From Azovibrio restrictus DSM 23866 (GTDB lineage: Bacteria > Pseudomonadota > Gammaproteobacteria > Burkholderiales > Rhodocyclaceae): a stretch of 64,000 nt of DNA. A program made the translations under genes and the position numbers. Below, piece after piece: positions 55,266 through 63,396 of the stretch. Under the pieces are notes generated by a model. It was not told the origin of the DNA. It saw only the letters and a program-made list of their open reading frames with translations, and ran no database searches. Every line of letters starts with the position of its first letter. Positions within the stretch are counted from its first letter, which is position 1. Where the stretch lies: the NCBI RefSeq assembly GCF_000429665.1, contig NZ_AUCH01000016.1:62001-126000 (forward strand), given 5' to 3'.

Positions 55266-55354
55266 CCACTTTACCGCGAGGTAAATGTGGCTTCGCAAGG
55301 AGCCAGATTGTTTCTCTGTTGGGGTTGGGGTGCGTTACGACGCACCCTTTTTTT
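55266..55354 (+). ncRNA. Candidate FNR-regulated small RNA between ccoS and ccoN
   Basis: A possible transcript of about 85-90 nt. The start (about 55266) is set by CATAAT at 55255-55260 and FNR box 1. The first stem pairs CCAC and TTTACC with GGTAAA and GTGG (one bulged T) around a GCGA tetraloop (55266-55290). A short second stem GGCT/AGCC (55289-55304) shares bases with it. After a pyrimidine- and G-rich single strand (55305-55327), GGGTGCG pairs with CGCACCC and runs into eight T (55348-55354). No supported reading frame covers it. Function is unknown; FnrS-like control is a comparison, not a homology claim. Confidence 0.65.
55328..55354 (+). terminator. Intrinsic terminator between ccoS and ccoN
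   Basis: GGGTGCG (55328-55334) pairs with CGCACCC (55341-55347), then a T-tract to 55354. It would end transcripts from box 1 or from ccoIS before ccoN. Confidence 0.9.
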
Positions 55355-55414
55355 GTCCACGGAACAGCCCCGTCGGCCTGGAAGGCTCATATTTCCTCGC
55401 TCCGGGTCCGGTAG

Positions 55415-55428
55415 TTGATCTATGTCAA
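55415..55428 (+). promoter_or_regulatory. FNR-type box 2, ccoN promoter
   Basis: TTGATCTATGTCAA, one base from the perfect FNR palindrome. TAGCAT at 55451-55456 is placed as a -10 for a class II start near 55463, about 65 bases before ccoN. Confidence 0.85.
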
Positions 55429-55528
55429 ATGGCCTGGTGCCCGGCTAAAATAGCATGCCGTTCCATACGCCGCCTTGGGTTTTGGGGTGGTGGCGTACAA
55501 GTCTTTTTTTTTAACGAGAGGTGGGTCC

Positions 55529-56974
55529 ATGTCGGAAACGCAAACCACATACAACTATAAGGTCGTACGGCAATTTGCCGTGATGACCGTCATCTGGGGC
55601 ATTGTAGGCATGCTGGTCGGTGTCATCATTGCTGCCGAGCTGGTCTGGCCGGAAATGTTCAGTGCCATCCTGCCGGAGCTTGCTCCGTATCTGTCCTACG
55701 GCCGTCTGCGTCCGCTGCATACCAATGCGGTGATTTTCGCCTTCGGTGGCTGTGCCCTGTTTGCCACGTCTTATTACTGCGTGCAACGTACCAGCCATGC
55801 GCGGATCTTCTGCGACAAGCTGGCTGCCTTCACCTTCTGGGGTTGGCAACTGGTAATTCTGCTGGCTGCCATTTCCCTGCCGCTGGGTATCACCGCGGGT
55901 AAGGAATACGCCGAGCTGGAGTGGCCCATCGACATCCTGATCACCCTGGTCTGGGTGGCTTACGCGGTGGTGTTCTTCGGTACCATCGCCAAGCGTACCG
56001 TGTCCCACATCTACGTGGCCAACTGGTTCTTCGGCTCCATGATCCTGGCTGTTGCCCTGCTGCACTTGGTGAATAGCGCCGCCATCCCCGTCACCTTCCT
56101 GAAGTCCTACTCTGCCTACGCTGGCGTGCAGGATGCCATGGTGCAGTGGTGGTACGGTCACAACGCCGTGGGCTTCTTCCTGACTGCCGGCTTCCTGGGC
56201 ATGATGTACTACTTCGTTCCCAAGCAGGCTGGTCGTCCGGTTTACTCCTACCGTCTGTCCGTGGTGCACTTCTGGGCCCTGATCTTCACCTACATGTGGG
56301 CTGGTCCGCACCACCTGCACTACACCGCCCTGCCTGACTGGACTCAGTCCATCGGCATGATCTTCTCCCTGATCCTGCTGGCTCCCTCCTGGGGTGGCAT
56401 GATCAACGGGATCATGACCCTGTCCGGCGCCTGGCACAAGCTGCGTGACGATCCGGTCCTGAAGTTCCTGATCACCTCCCTGTCCTTCTACGGTATGTCC
56501 ACCTTCGAAGGCCCCATGATGTCCGTGAAGACGGTGAACGCCCTGTCCCACTACACCGACTGGACCGTGGGTCACGTGCACTCCGGTGCTCTGGGCTGGG
56601 TGGCCATGGTGTCCATCGGCTCCCTGTACTACCTGCTGCCCCGCCTGTTTGGCCGTCAGGAAATGTACAGCGTCAAGCTGATGACCGTGCATTTCTGGAT
56701 CGCCACCATCGGTGTGGTGCTGTACATCGCTTCTACCTGGATTTCCGGTGTGATGCAGGGTCTGATGTGGCGTGCAGTCAATGCTGATGGCACCCTGACC
56801 TACAGCTTCGTGGAATCCGTCAAGGGCTCTTATCCCTTCTGGACTATCCGCTTCATTGGTGGTGTCTTGTTCCTGTCTGGCATGTTCATCATGGCTTACA
56901 ACATGTTCAAGACCATTGCTGCGGGCAAGTCTGAAGATGCACCCGTGCTGGCAGCTGCTGCCCATCACGCCTAA
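55529..56974 (+). CDS. ccoN: Cytochrome cbb3 oxidase subunit I
   Basis: The 481-residue catalytic subunit with 12 helices. It carries the haem b, haem b3 and CuB His ligands in [45 protein letters not shown] and [16 protein letters not shown] (landmarks). It reduces oxygen to water at high affinity and pumps protons. ATG at 55529 gives [16 protein letters not shown]; the earlier frame start lacks family residues. GAGAGG precedes it. Codons ending in C or T with CGT for Arg are more frequent than in neighbours, a sign of high expression. Confidence 0.97.
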   Translation: MSETQTTYNYKVVRQFAVMTVIWGIVGMLVGVIIAAELVWPEMFSAILPELAPYLSYGRLRPLHTNAVIFAFGGCALFATSYYCVQRTSHARIFCDKLAAFTFWGWQLVILLAAISLPLGITAGKEYAELEWPIDILITLVWVAYAVVFFGTIAKRTVSHIYVANWFFGSMILAVALLHLVNSAAIPVTFLKSYSAYAGVQDAMVQWWYGHNAVGFFLTAGFLGMMYYFVPKQAGRPVYSYRLSVVHFWALIFTYMWAGPHHLHYTALPDWTQSIGMIFSLILLAPSWGGMINGIMTLSGAWHKLRDDPVLKFLITSLSFYGMSTFEGPMMSVKTVNALSHYTDWTVGHVHSGALGWVAMVSIGSLYYLLPRLFGRQEMYSVKLMTVHFWIATIGVVLYIASTWISGVMQGLMWRAVNADGTLTYSFVESVKGSYPFWTIRFIGGVLFLSGMFIMAYNMFKTIAAGKSEDAPVLAAAAHHA

Positions 56975-56991
56975 GAGGGAGGTCACTGATA

Positions 56992-57609
56992 ATGAATCAG
57001 GAAAAAATTGAAAAGAACGTAGGTCTTCTGATCATCTTCACGTTGCTGGTGATCATCTGGGGCGGCCTGCTGGAGATCGTGCCTTTGTTCTTCCAGAAGT
57101 CCACCACCCAGCCCGTGGAAGGCCTGAAGCCTTATGACGCAGTGCGTCTGGCCGGTCGTGATGTGTATCTGCGTGAGGGCTGCTACAACTGCCACTCCCA
57201 GATGATCCGTCCCTTCCGTGCCGAGACCGAACGCTATGGCCACTACTCCGTGGCGGGTGAGTATGTCTATGACCACCCGTTCCAATGGGGTTCCAAGCGT
57301 ACCGGTCCTGACCTGCATCGTGTCGGCGGCCGCTATTCCGACGAATGGCATCGCGCTCACCTGCGTAATCCTCGCGACGTAGTGCCCGAGTCCAACATGC
57401 CTGCTTACTTCTGGCTCGAGAAAACCCCGGCCATGAAGACCGTGGGTAAGGACATCGAAGCCAAGATGCAGGCCATGCGCAAGCTCGGCGTGCCCTACGA
57501 CGATGCTGAAATCGCTGGTGCCAAGCAGGCTCTGGAAGGCAAGACCGAGGAAGATGTCCTGATTGCTTACCTGCAAGGTCTCGGCACCACCTTGTCGAAC
57601 TTCAAGTAA
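56992..57609 (+). CDS. ccoO: Cytochrome cbb3 oxidase subunit II (mono-haem c)
   Basis: A 205-residue membrane-anchored cytochrome c: helix about 8-30, haem motif [12 protein letters not shown] near residue 61, and the Met ligand in the SNMPAYFWL segment. It takes electrons from CcoP to CcoN. GAGGGAGGT lies before the ATG. ccoQ starts 4 bases after the stop. Confidence 0.97.
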   Translation: MNQEKIEKNVGLLIIFTLLVIIWGGLLEIVPLFFQKSTTQPVEGLKPYDAVRLAGRDVYLREGCYNCHSQMIRPFRAETERYGHYSVAGEYVYDHPFQWGSKRTGPDLHRVGGRYSDEWHRAHLRNPRDVVPESNMPAYFWLEKTPAMKTVGKDIEAKMQAMRKLGVPYDDAEIAGAKQALEGKTEEDVLIAYLQGLGTTLSNFK

Positions 57610-57613
57610 GGTC

Positions 57614-57787
57614 ATGGATATCAACGATTTCCGCTCCCTGATCACGGTCCTGGGTTTGCTCTGCTTCCTCGGGATCGTGGGATGGGCATACAGCAGGGGC
57701 AGCAAGAAAGGCTTCGATGAGGCCGCCAACCTGCCGTTCGCGGAAGATGATGATTCGGTGCCGGGGCAATCCTCCCGGCCCCGTTGA
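57614..57787 (+). CDS. ccoQ: cbb3 oxidase small subunit CcoQ
   Basis: A 57-residue protein: MDINDFRSLITVLGLLCFLGIVGW (part shown) forms one membrane helix, followed by YSRGSKKGFDEAANLPF, the family tail. CcoQ stabilises the cbb3 complex. It lies between ccoO and ccoP with gaps of 4 and 15 bases. Confidence 0.93.
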   Translation: MDINDFRSLITVLGLLCFLGIVGWAYSRGSKKGFDEAANLPFAEDDDSVPGQSSRPR

Positions 57788-57802
57788 TCAAAGGAAAAAG
57801 AT

Positions 57803-58699
57803 ATGAGCGATTTCGTCAGCGAATTTTGGAACTTCTACGTGATCGGCATTGTGCTGGTCAGCGTTATCGGCTGCGCCGTGTTCCTCTGGAGCCAGGGTTC
57901 CGCCAACTTCACCGTGGGCAAGACCACTGGTCATGCCTGGGATGAAACCCTGGAGGAGTACAACAACCCTCTGCCCAAGTGGTGGAGCTGGATGTTCTAC
58001 ATCACCGTGTTCTTTGCCCTGGCTTATCTGGCCCTCTATCCGGGTCTGGGTTCCTTCAAGGGCATGCTGGGCTGGTCTTCCGTGGGCCAGTGGAAGGGTG
58101 AGCAGCAGAAGGCTGCCCAGCAGTACGACCCCATCTACCAGAAGTTCCAGCAGATGGACATCCAGGCCGTGGCTGCCGACAAGCAGGCCATGGAAATGGG
58201 CAAGCGTCTGTTCCTGACCTACTGCATGCAGTGTCACGGTGCCGATGCCCGCGGTTCCAAGGGCTTCCCCAACCTGGCCGACAGCGACTGGCTGTATGGC
58301 GGTGAGCCTGCCCAGATCGTGGAAACCATTTCCAACGGTCGCATGGGCGTCATGCCTCCCCACGCCCATCTGGGTGCCGACACGGTCAAGGACCTGGCCA
58401 ACTATGTCCGCTCCCTGTCCGGTCTGAGCAACGACGCCGTGCGCGCCGCCAAGGGTCAGGAAGCCTTCATGACCGCAGGCTGTGCCGGCTGTCACGGTAT
58501 GGACGCCAAGGGCATGCATGCCGTCGGTGCCCCCAACCTGACCGATGGCACCTGGCTGTATGGCAGCTCCGAAGCCACCATCATGGAAACCATCAACAAC
58601 GGCCGTCAGAACAAGATGCCGGCGTGGAAGGACTTCCTGGGTGAGGCCAAGGTGCACCTGCTGACCGCCTATGTGTATAGCCTGAGCAATACCAAGTAA
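57803..58699 (+). CDS. ccoP: Cytochrome cbb3 oxidase subunit III (di-haem c)
   Basis: A 298-residue subunit with an N-terminal membrane region (about 5-25 and 58-78) and two cytochrome c domains, CMQCHG near residue 145 and CAGCHG near 228, with Met ligands MGVMPPH and NKMPAWK. It passes electrons from soluble cytochrome c to CcoO. It ends the ccoNOQP message, followed by a terminator at 58714. Confidence 0.97.
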   Translation: MSDFVSEFWNFYVIGIVLVSVIGCAVFLWSQGSANFTVGKTTGHAWDETLEEYNNPLPKWWSWMFYITVFFALAYLALYPGLGSFKGMLGWSSVGQWKGEQQKAAQQYDPIYQKFQQMDIQAVAADKQAMEMGKRLFLTYCMQCHGADARGSKGFPNLADSDWLYGGEPAQIVETISNGRMGVMPPHAHLGADTVKDLANYVRSLSGLSNDAVRAAKGQEAFMTAGCAGCHGMDAKGMHAVGAPNLTDGTWLYGSSEATIMETINNGRQNKMPAWKDFLGEAKVHLLTAYVYSLSNTK

Positions 58700-58713
58700 T
58701 TCAGGCGAGCAAG

Positions 58714-58738
58714 AACGGGGCGGGTAACCGCCCCGTTT
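58714..58738 (+). terminator. Intrinsic terminator after ccoP
   Basis: AACGGGGCGG pairs with CCGCCCCGTT around a GTAA loop, then TTTT. Confidence 0.88.
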
Positions 58739-58764
58739 TACTTTGGCTATTACATTAGTGACTA

Positions 58765-58778
58765 CTGATCTGTATCAA
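58765..58778 (+). promoter_or_regulatory. FNR-type box 3, ccoG promoter
   Basis: CTGATCTGTATCAA has one mismatch from TTGAT-N4-ATCAA. GACAAT at 58801-58806 is at class II spacing, for a start near 58812, 30 bases before ccoG. Confidence 0.75.
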
Positions 58779-58841
58779 AATTGTATGGGGGGGCTGCCGC
58801 GACAATGGCGCCTCGTACAATTCTGATACGGTACATAAATA

Positions 58842-60260
58842 ATGAACGATAACCTCGAGAACAGCACCCCGGCCCCCGGGCCGGACGAAGGGAAGACAGT
58901 TTCCCTTTATGAAAAGCACAAGAAGATCTACATCCGCTCGGTGACCGGGTGGTGGGCGACTTGGCGCTGGATATTCGTCTGGGGCACCCAGCTCCTCTTC
59001 TATGGTCTGCCCTGGATTCAATGGAACGACCGTCAGGCTGTCCTGTTCCATTTGGTGGAGCGCAAGTTCTATCTGTTCGGCATGGTGCTCTGGCCCCAGG
59101 ATGTGTTCTATCTGGCCATTCTCCTGATTCTCTCTGCCTATGGTCTGTTCCTGTTCACTGCGGTGGCGGGACGTCTTTTCTGTGGCTACGCCTGTCCCCA
59201 GACGGTATACACGGAAATCTTCATGTGGATAGAGAGCAAGATCGAAGGGGAGCGGCCGGCCCGGATCAAGCTGGACAAGGGGCCCATGGATGGCCGCAAG
59301 ATCCGCCTCAAGACCATCAAGCACGCCCTCTGGCTGCTGTTCTCCCTGTGGACCGGCTTCACCCTGGTGGGTTATTTCACCCCCATGCAGGAGTTGATCG
59401 CCAGTATTCCCACCTTCAGCTTTGGTGGCTGGGAAATCTTCTGGACCCTGTTCTATGCCGGCTTCACCTACTTGATGGCTGGCTTCATGCGTGAGCAGGT
59501 GTGCAAGTACATGTGTCCCTACGCCCGCTTCCAGTCGGTCATGTTCGACCCGGATACCCTGGTGATCACCTATGACCAGGAGCGGGGTGAGCCCCGGGGG
59601 GCGCGCAAGAAGAATGCGGATGTCTCCAAGCTGGGGGATTGCGTGGACTGCGGTATCTGCGTCCAGGTCTGCCCCACCGGCATCGATATCCGTAACGGTC
59701 TCCAGTATGAATGTATCGGCTGCGGCGCCTGTATCGACGGCTGCGACGAAGTCATGGACAAGGTGGGCATGCCCCGCGGCCTGATCCGTTACACTTCGGA
59801 AAACGCCATGGCCAAGAAGTATGACCGGACGGGCCTGATGAGCCACATCGTGCGTCCCCGGATCATCCTCTACACGGTCATCCTGATCCTGATCTGCATC
59901 GCCACGGCCTGGTCCATTGCCACCCGGATACCGCTCCGGGCCGACGTCATCCGCGACCGCTCCACCCTGGCGCGGGAAGTGGAAGGCGGCAAGATCGAAA
60001 ACGTCTACACCATGAAGGTGATGAACGTGGCCGAGTCTTCCCGTGCTTTCCGGATCAGCGTGACGGGCCTGGATGGCATCGAGTTGGCGTCCGAGCAGCG
60101 CGTCGAGGCTGGTCCCGCCGAGAACCGGGAAGTGACGGTTAACGTGCGTGTGCCGCCCGAAGCAGCCCCCAAGGGCTCCCACAAGATTTTCTTCGATGTG
60201 GTTGCCGAAGATGATCCCAAGGTGGCGGTGCATGAGAAAACCACTTTCCTGATGCCATGA
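58842..60260 (+). CDS. ccoG: cbb3 oxidase accessory ferredoxin-like protein CcoG
   Basis: A 472-residue membrane protein: five helices with CGYACPQTVYTEIFMWIE and KYMCPYARFQ, two [4Fe-4S] motifs (CVDCGICVQVCPTG and CIGCGACIDGC) in the cytoplasmic loop, and a periplasmic Ig-like C-terminal domain (about 345-472). CcoG reduces Cu2+ to Cu+ for CcoI. Its own FNR box and promoter lie upstream. ccoH overlaps by 4 bases (ATGA). Confidence 0.96.
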   Translation: MNDNLENSTPAPGPDEGKTVSLYEKHKKIYIRSVTGWWATWRWIFVWGTQLLFYGLPWIQWNDRQAVLFHLVERKFYLFGMVLWPQDVFYLAILLILSAYGLFLFTAVAGRLFCGYACPQTVYTEIFMWIESKIEGERPARIKLDKGPMDGRKIRLKTIKHALWLLFSLWTGFTLVGYFTPMQELIASIPTFSFGGWEIFWTLFYAGFTYLMAGFMREQVCKYMCPYARFQSVMFDPDTLVITYDQERGEPRGARKKNADVSKLGDCVDCGICVQVCPTGIDIRNGLQYECIGCGACIDGCDEVMDKVGMPRGLIRYTSENAMAKKYDRTGLMSHIVRPRIILYTVILILICIATAWSIATRIPLRADVIRDRSTLAREVEGGKIENVYTMKVMNVAESSRAFRISVTGLDGIELASEQRVEAGPAENREVTVNVRVPPEAAPKGSHKIFFDVVAEDDPKVAVHEKTTFLMP

Positions 60261-60778
60261 GTGAAAAACCGATGAATGTGAAAACCCTGTCCCAACCCTG
60301 GTACAAAGAGCCCTGGCCGTGGATTCTCATGGCCGGCCCCGGCCTGGTGATCATCGCGGGTGTGGTGACCATCTGGCTGGCAGTGATCTCCTTCGATGGT
60401 GTGGTGGAGGATGATTACTACAAGCAGGGCCTGGCAGTGAATCAGCGCATTCATCGGGACAAGGCTGCTCAGGAACTGGGGCTGCAGGCCCAGGTCCTGC
60501 GCAGCGGCAAGGAAATCCGGGTGTTCCTGAGCGCTGCGGCGCCCACGACATCCATGCCGGATCAACTGGTGCTGCGCCTCAGCCACCCCACCCGGGGCGG
60601 CATGGATCAGACCATAGCGCTGACCAATGCGGGTCAGGGCTTTTACAGTGGTACCCTGGAAACGGAAGTCGGGGGCCGCTGGCACGTATTTCTCGAAGAC
60701 CAGGAACTGACCTGGCGTTTGTTGGGAGACTGGCAGCTGAATGCCGATGCTCCCCTGCAATTACTTCCCCATCATTGA
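60257..60778 (+). CDS. ccoH: cbb3 oxidase maturation protein CcoH (FixH)
   Basis: A 173-residue protein with one membrane helix (about 20-48, PWILMAGPGLVIIAGVVTIW) then VEDDYYKQGLAVNQ, the FixH signature, and a periplasmic Ig-like domain. CcoH is needed for assembly of the copper-containing complex with CcoI. It overlaps ccoG by 4 bases. Confidence 0.94.
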   Translation: MSEKPMNVKTLSQPWYKEPWPWILMAGPGLVIIAGVVTIWLAVISFDGVVEDDYYKQGLAVNQRIHRDKAAQELGLQAQVLRSGKEIRVFLSAAAPTTSMPDQLVLRLSHPTRGGMDQTIALTNAGQGFYSGTLETEVGGRWHVFLEDQELTWRLLGDWQLNADAPLQLLPHH

Positions 60779-60815
60779 TTTTCAACTGTCAATTAACGTT
60801 ACTGGGAGGTGACAT

Positions 60816-60956
60816 ATGGCTTGGAAGGAACTGTTCAGCACCGATATCGGGCTTCTGAGTGTCTTTACCATCGGCTTTATTCTGGCCATGGCGGTGTTCT
60901 TCATCCGCTATTTCAGCAAGAAGGCCGAGGAAGACCGGCGCAACCAGGGTAATTGA
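60816..60956 (+). CDS. DUF3149 small membrane protein
   Basis: A 46-residue protein beginning MAWKELFSTDIGLLSV, with one membrane helix (about 15-34) and a basic/acidic tail (FSKKAEEDRRNQGN). The start matches the DUF3149 family. GGGAGGTGAC stands directly before the ATG, a strong ribosome site. It is 37 bases after ccoH and before a terminator, so it is likely the last gene of the ccoGH message. Function unknown. Confidence 0.88.
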   Translation: MAWKELFSTDIGLLSVFTIGFILAMAVFFIRYFSKKAEEDRRNQGN

Positions 60957-61000
60957 TGCCCTACTGAGCCCCCGTTCCGGCCCTGGGCTGGAATGCGATC

Positions 61001-61035
61001 AGCCTCCCGCCCCCTGGGGTTCGGGAGGCTTTTTA
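61001..61035 (+). terminator. Intrinsic terminator after the DUF3149 gene
   Basis: AGCCTCCCG pairs with CGGGAGGCT across a GC-rich loop, followed by TTTT. It ends the ccoGH-DUF3149 message and comes 14 bases before the AsmA-family gene. Confidence 0.85.
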
Positions 61036-61048
61036 CTGGGCGGCCGGA

Positions 61049-63253
61049 ATGAAGGAGAATCGAGGGCCGGATGCAAGGGAGAGCAAGAAGGTGAAGCGCA
61101 GACTGGTTTGGCTGGTGGCAGGGGTACCGGCCCTCCTGGTGCTTGTGGTGCTGATCGTGGCCTACAGTTTCGATGGGGAAGCCCTGAAACAGGGGGCCAT
61201 CGACCGGGTGCGGGCAGAAACCGGCCGGGAGCTGCGCCTGGACGGCCCTCTGGAATTGCAGTTCTTTCCCCGCCTGGCGCTGGAACTTCATGACCTGCAC
61301 CTGTCCGGCCCCGACGGCAAGGGCGAATTTCTGGCCCTGGGCCAGGCCAGCGGCGCGGTGGATGTGCTGCCCCTGTTGTGGGGCAAGGTGGTGCTCAACC
61401 GCCTGGAAGTCCGGGACCTGGAGCTCCGGGCCGTCCGCCACGCCGATGGCCGCACCAACTTCGATGACCTGCTCGCAGAGCGGCAGGCCACCGATAGTCC
61501 CCTGGTGCTGGAAATGGAAAAACTGGTCCTGTTGAATGGCCGTTTCAGCTGGCAGGACCAGCAACTGGGGCTGGATCTGCACCTGGAGGACGTCTTCCTG
61601 CGTACCGGGCAACTGGGGCGCCAGGCCCAGGGTAAGCTGGAAATGGGCGGGCAGCTCAGGGAGGGGGGGACCCTCCTCAACCTGCGGCTGGAAAGCCTTT
61701 ACCGGCTGGATATGGAAGGGGACCTGCTGCAGCTGGATGGACTCAACCTGGGGCTCCGGGGGCAGGGGGCCGGCCTGCAGCAGGCCCGGGGCGAACTGGG
61801 TATACGACGTCTGCGGCTGCATCCGGGCGCCCGGGAATCCCTGCTGGAACAAGGCAGCCTCCAGGTGGAGGGGCTCTGGCAGGCGGCACGCCTGGAGGGG
61901 GGGCTGACCCTGGGGCGTCTGGAGTGGAAGGACCGGGCCGTCCGCCTGGAGCAACTGGCGCTCCGCCTGGCCCGGGGGGAAGAGGAGCCCGCCCTGAAAC
62001 TCCAGCTCGACATGGACAGCCTGGAGGCGACGGGCCAGGACTGGAAAACCTCACCGGCCAGATTTTCCTGGAGCGGGCGCTGGCAGGGGCTGGAGCTGCA
62101 GGGGCAGTTGAGCTCCCCCCTCAGCTTTGCCGCGGGACAGCTGCAGGCCGGGGCCCTGGAGGGCAGCGGGCGTGTGCTGCAGTCGCAATGGCTGCGGCAG
62201 CCCTTTCCTGAAATCAGTATTTCCGGGGCCTTGCAGGCCGATGTGGGCCGCCGCAGCGCCCAAGGGCGCCTCGTCCTGGGGCTCGATGACAGCACCTTGG
62301 CGGGAGACTGGCAGTTCCTGGGGGCGGCGCCGGCCCGGCTGAGTTTCCAGGCCAGCCTGGACCAGCTCAACCTGGACCGCTACCTGCTGCCTGTGACTCC
62401 GGGGGACAAGCCGGCGGCACGGTCGCCCAAACCTGTTCCGGCTTTGCCGCAGGCGTCTCGGGAGGCGGAGGGGCTGGAACTGGACGGGCGCCTGCGCATC
62501 GGCCGGCTCCAGTACCGCCAGCTCAAGCTGGAGCACCTGGAAAGCCGCATCCGCTGGCGCCAGGGGCGCTTTGAGGCGGCCCCCCTGAGCGCCCGCCTGT
62601 ATCAGGGGCGGACCAAGGGTTCCCTGGCCTGGGAAGGGCAGTTCCTGTGGCGCCAGCTGTTCCGCAACGTGGCGCTGGCGCCCTTGAGCCAGGATGGGCT
62701 GGGGCGGGAACTCCTCAGTGGGCGCGGGGACCTGCAGCTGGAGCTCCAGGGCCCCGCTGCCGATCTGCGCGGGGAACTCCTGCTGCAGGCCCGGAATGGC
62801 GCCATCCCCGGTCTGGATCTGGTGGGTGCCCTGAATCAGGCGGGCCCGGGGGCTGCCGGCCTGCTGCCCGTCGCGGCGGGAAAAACACCTTACAAGGAAC
62901 TCAAGGCCCGGATTCACCTGGCGCCAGGCCTGGCCGACCTGCGCCGCCTCAGCCTGAAATCCCCGTCCCTGCGCCTGGAAGCCACGGCCCGGGCTGATCT
63001 GGCCGGGAACCGCCTGGAGGGTGAGGGGATGGTGCAGATCGCCGGTTCTGCCCGGGAATGGGGGCGGGCCAACTGGGAGCGCTGGCAGGGGCGGCATCTA
63101 CCCCTGGTGCTGCGCGGCTCTCCCGAGGCTCCCGCCTGGGCTTTGAATCTGGCGGGGCAGGGGGCCGGCCAGTCGCCCCCGGTGCGTCTGGCTGCCGGCG
63201 GAGGCTGGAATCTGGGCGGGCGGAAGCTCTGGCTGCCGGAGTGGTTGCCCTGA
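61049..63253 (+). CDS. AsmA-family envelope protein
   Basis: A 734-residue protein with one N-terminal membrane helix (about 18-40, LVWLVAGVPALLVLVVLIV) and a long periplasmic part: the AsmA start AIDRVRAETGRELRLDGPLELQFFPRLALEL and a C-terminal AsmA_2 domain (ISGALQADVGRRSAQGRL; LRLEATARADLAGNRLEGEG). Like YhdP it belongs to the lipid-transport AsmA superfamily. The start is either ATG 61049 or GTG 61091 (GGGAGAG upstream), 14 codons in. It is the second AsmA-like gene of the window. Confidence 0.9.
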   Translation: MKENRGPDARESKKVKRRLVWLVAGVPALLVLVVLIVAYSFDGEALKQGAIDRVRAETGRELRLDGPLELQFFPRLALELHDLHLSGPDGKGEFLALGQASGAVDVLPLLWGKVVLNRLEVRDLELRAVRHADGRTNFDDLLAERQATDSPLVLEMEKLVLLNGRFSWQDQQLGLDLHLEDVFLRTGQLGRQAQGKLEMGGQLREGGTLLNLRLESLYRLDMEGDLLQLDGLNLGLRGQGAGLQQARGELGIRRLRLHPGARESLLEQGSLQVEGLWQAARLEGGLTLGRLEWKDRAVRLEQLALRLARGEEEPALKLQLDMDSLEATGQDWKTSPARFSWSGRWQGLELQGQLSSPLSFAAGQLQAGALEGSGRVLQSQWLRQPFPEISISGALQADVGRRSAQGRLVLGLDDSTLAGDWQFLGAAPARLSFQASLDQLNLDRYLLPVTPGDKPAARSPKPVPALPQASREAEGLELDGRLRIGRLQYRQLKLEHLESRIRWRQGRFEAAPLSARLYQGRTKGSLAWEGQFLWRQLFRNVALAPLSQDGLGRELLSGRGDLQLELQGPAADLRGELLLQARNGAIPGLDLVGALNQAGPGAAGLLPVAAGKTPYKELKARIHLAPGLADLRRLSLKSPSLRLEATARADLAGNRLEGEGMVQIAGSAREWGRANWERWQGRHLPLVLRGSPEAPAWALNLAGQGAGQSPPVRLAAGGGWNLGGRKLWLPEWLP

Positions 63254-63396
63254 ATCCGCTCCTCGTCAATGTCATGGTTGTGGCGTACAGTCCGCGACAA
63301 CCGTAGGCGCAGGATTTCCGGCTGCGCTCCCAGCGGTCCGGTGGCGCCCCCGGCTGTTGGTTCCCTTGAATCCCGGGGCGCAGGACGGAGGTGCCG

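Noticed and set aside
55285..55560. Small plus-strand frame of 91 codons over the candidate sRNA
   Set aside because: It runs through the terminator hairpin and into ccoN out of frame, with no family-like sequence.
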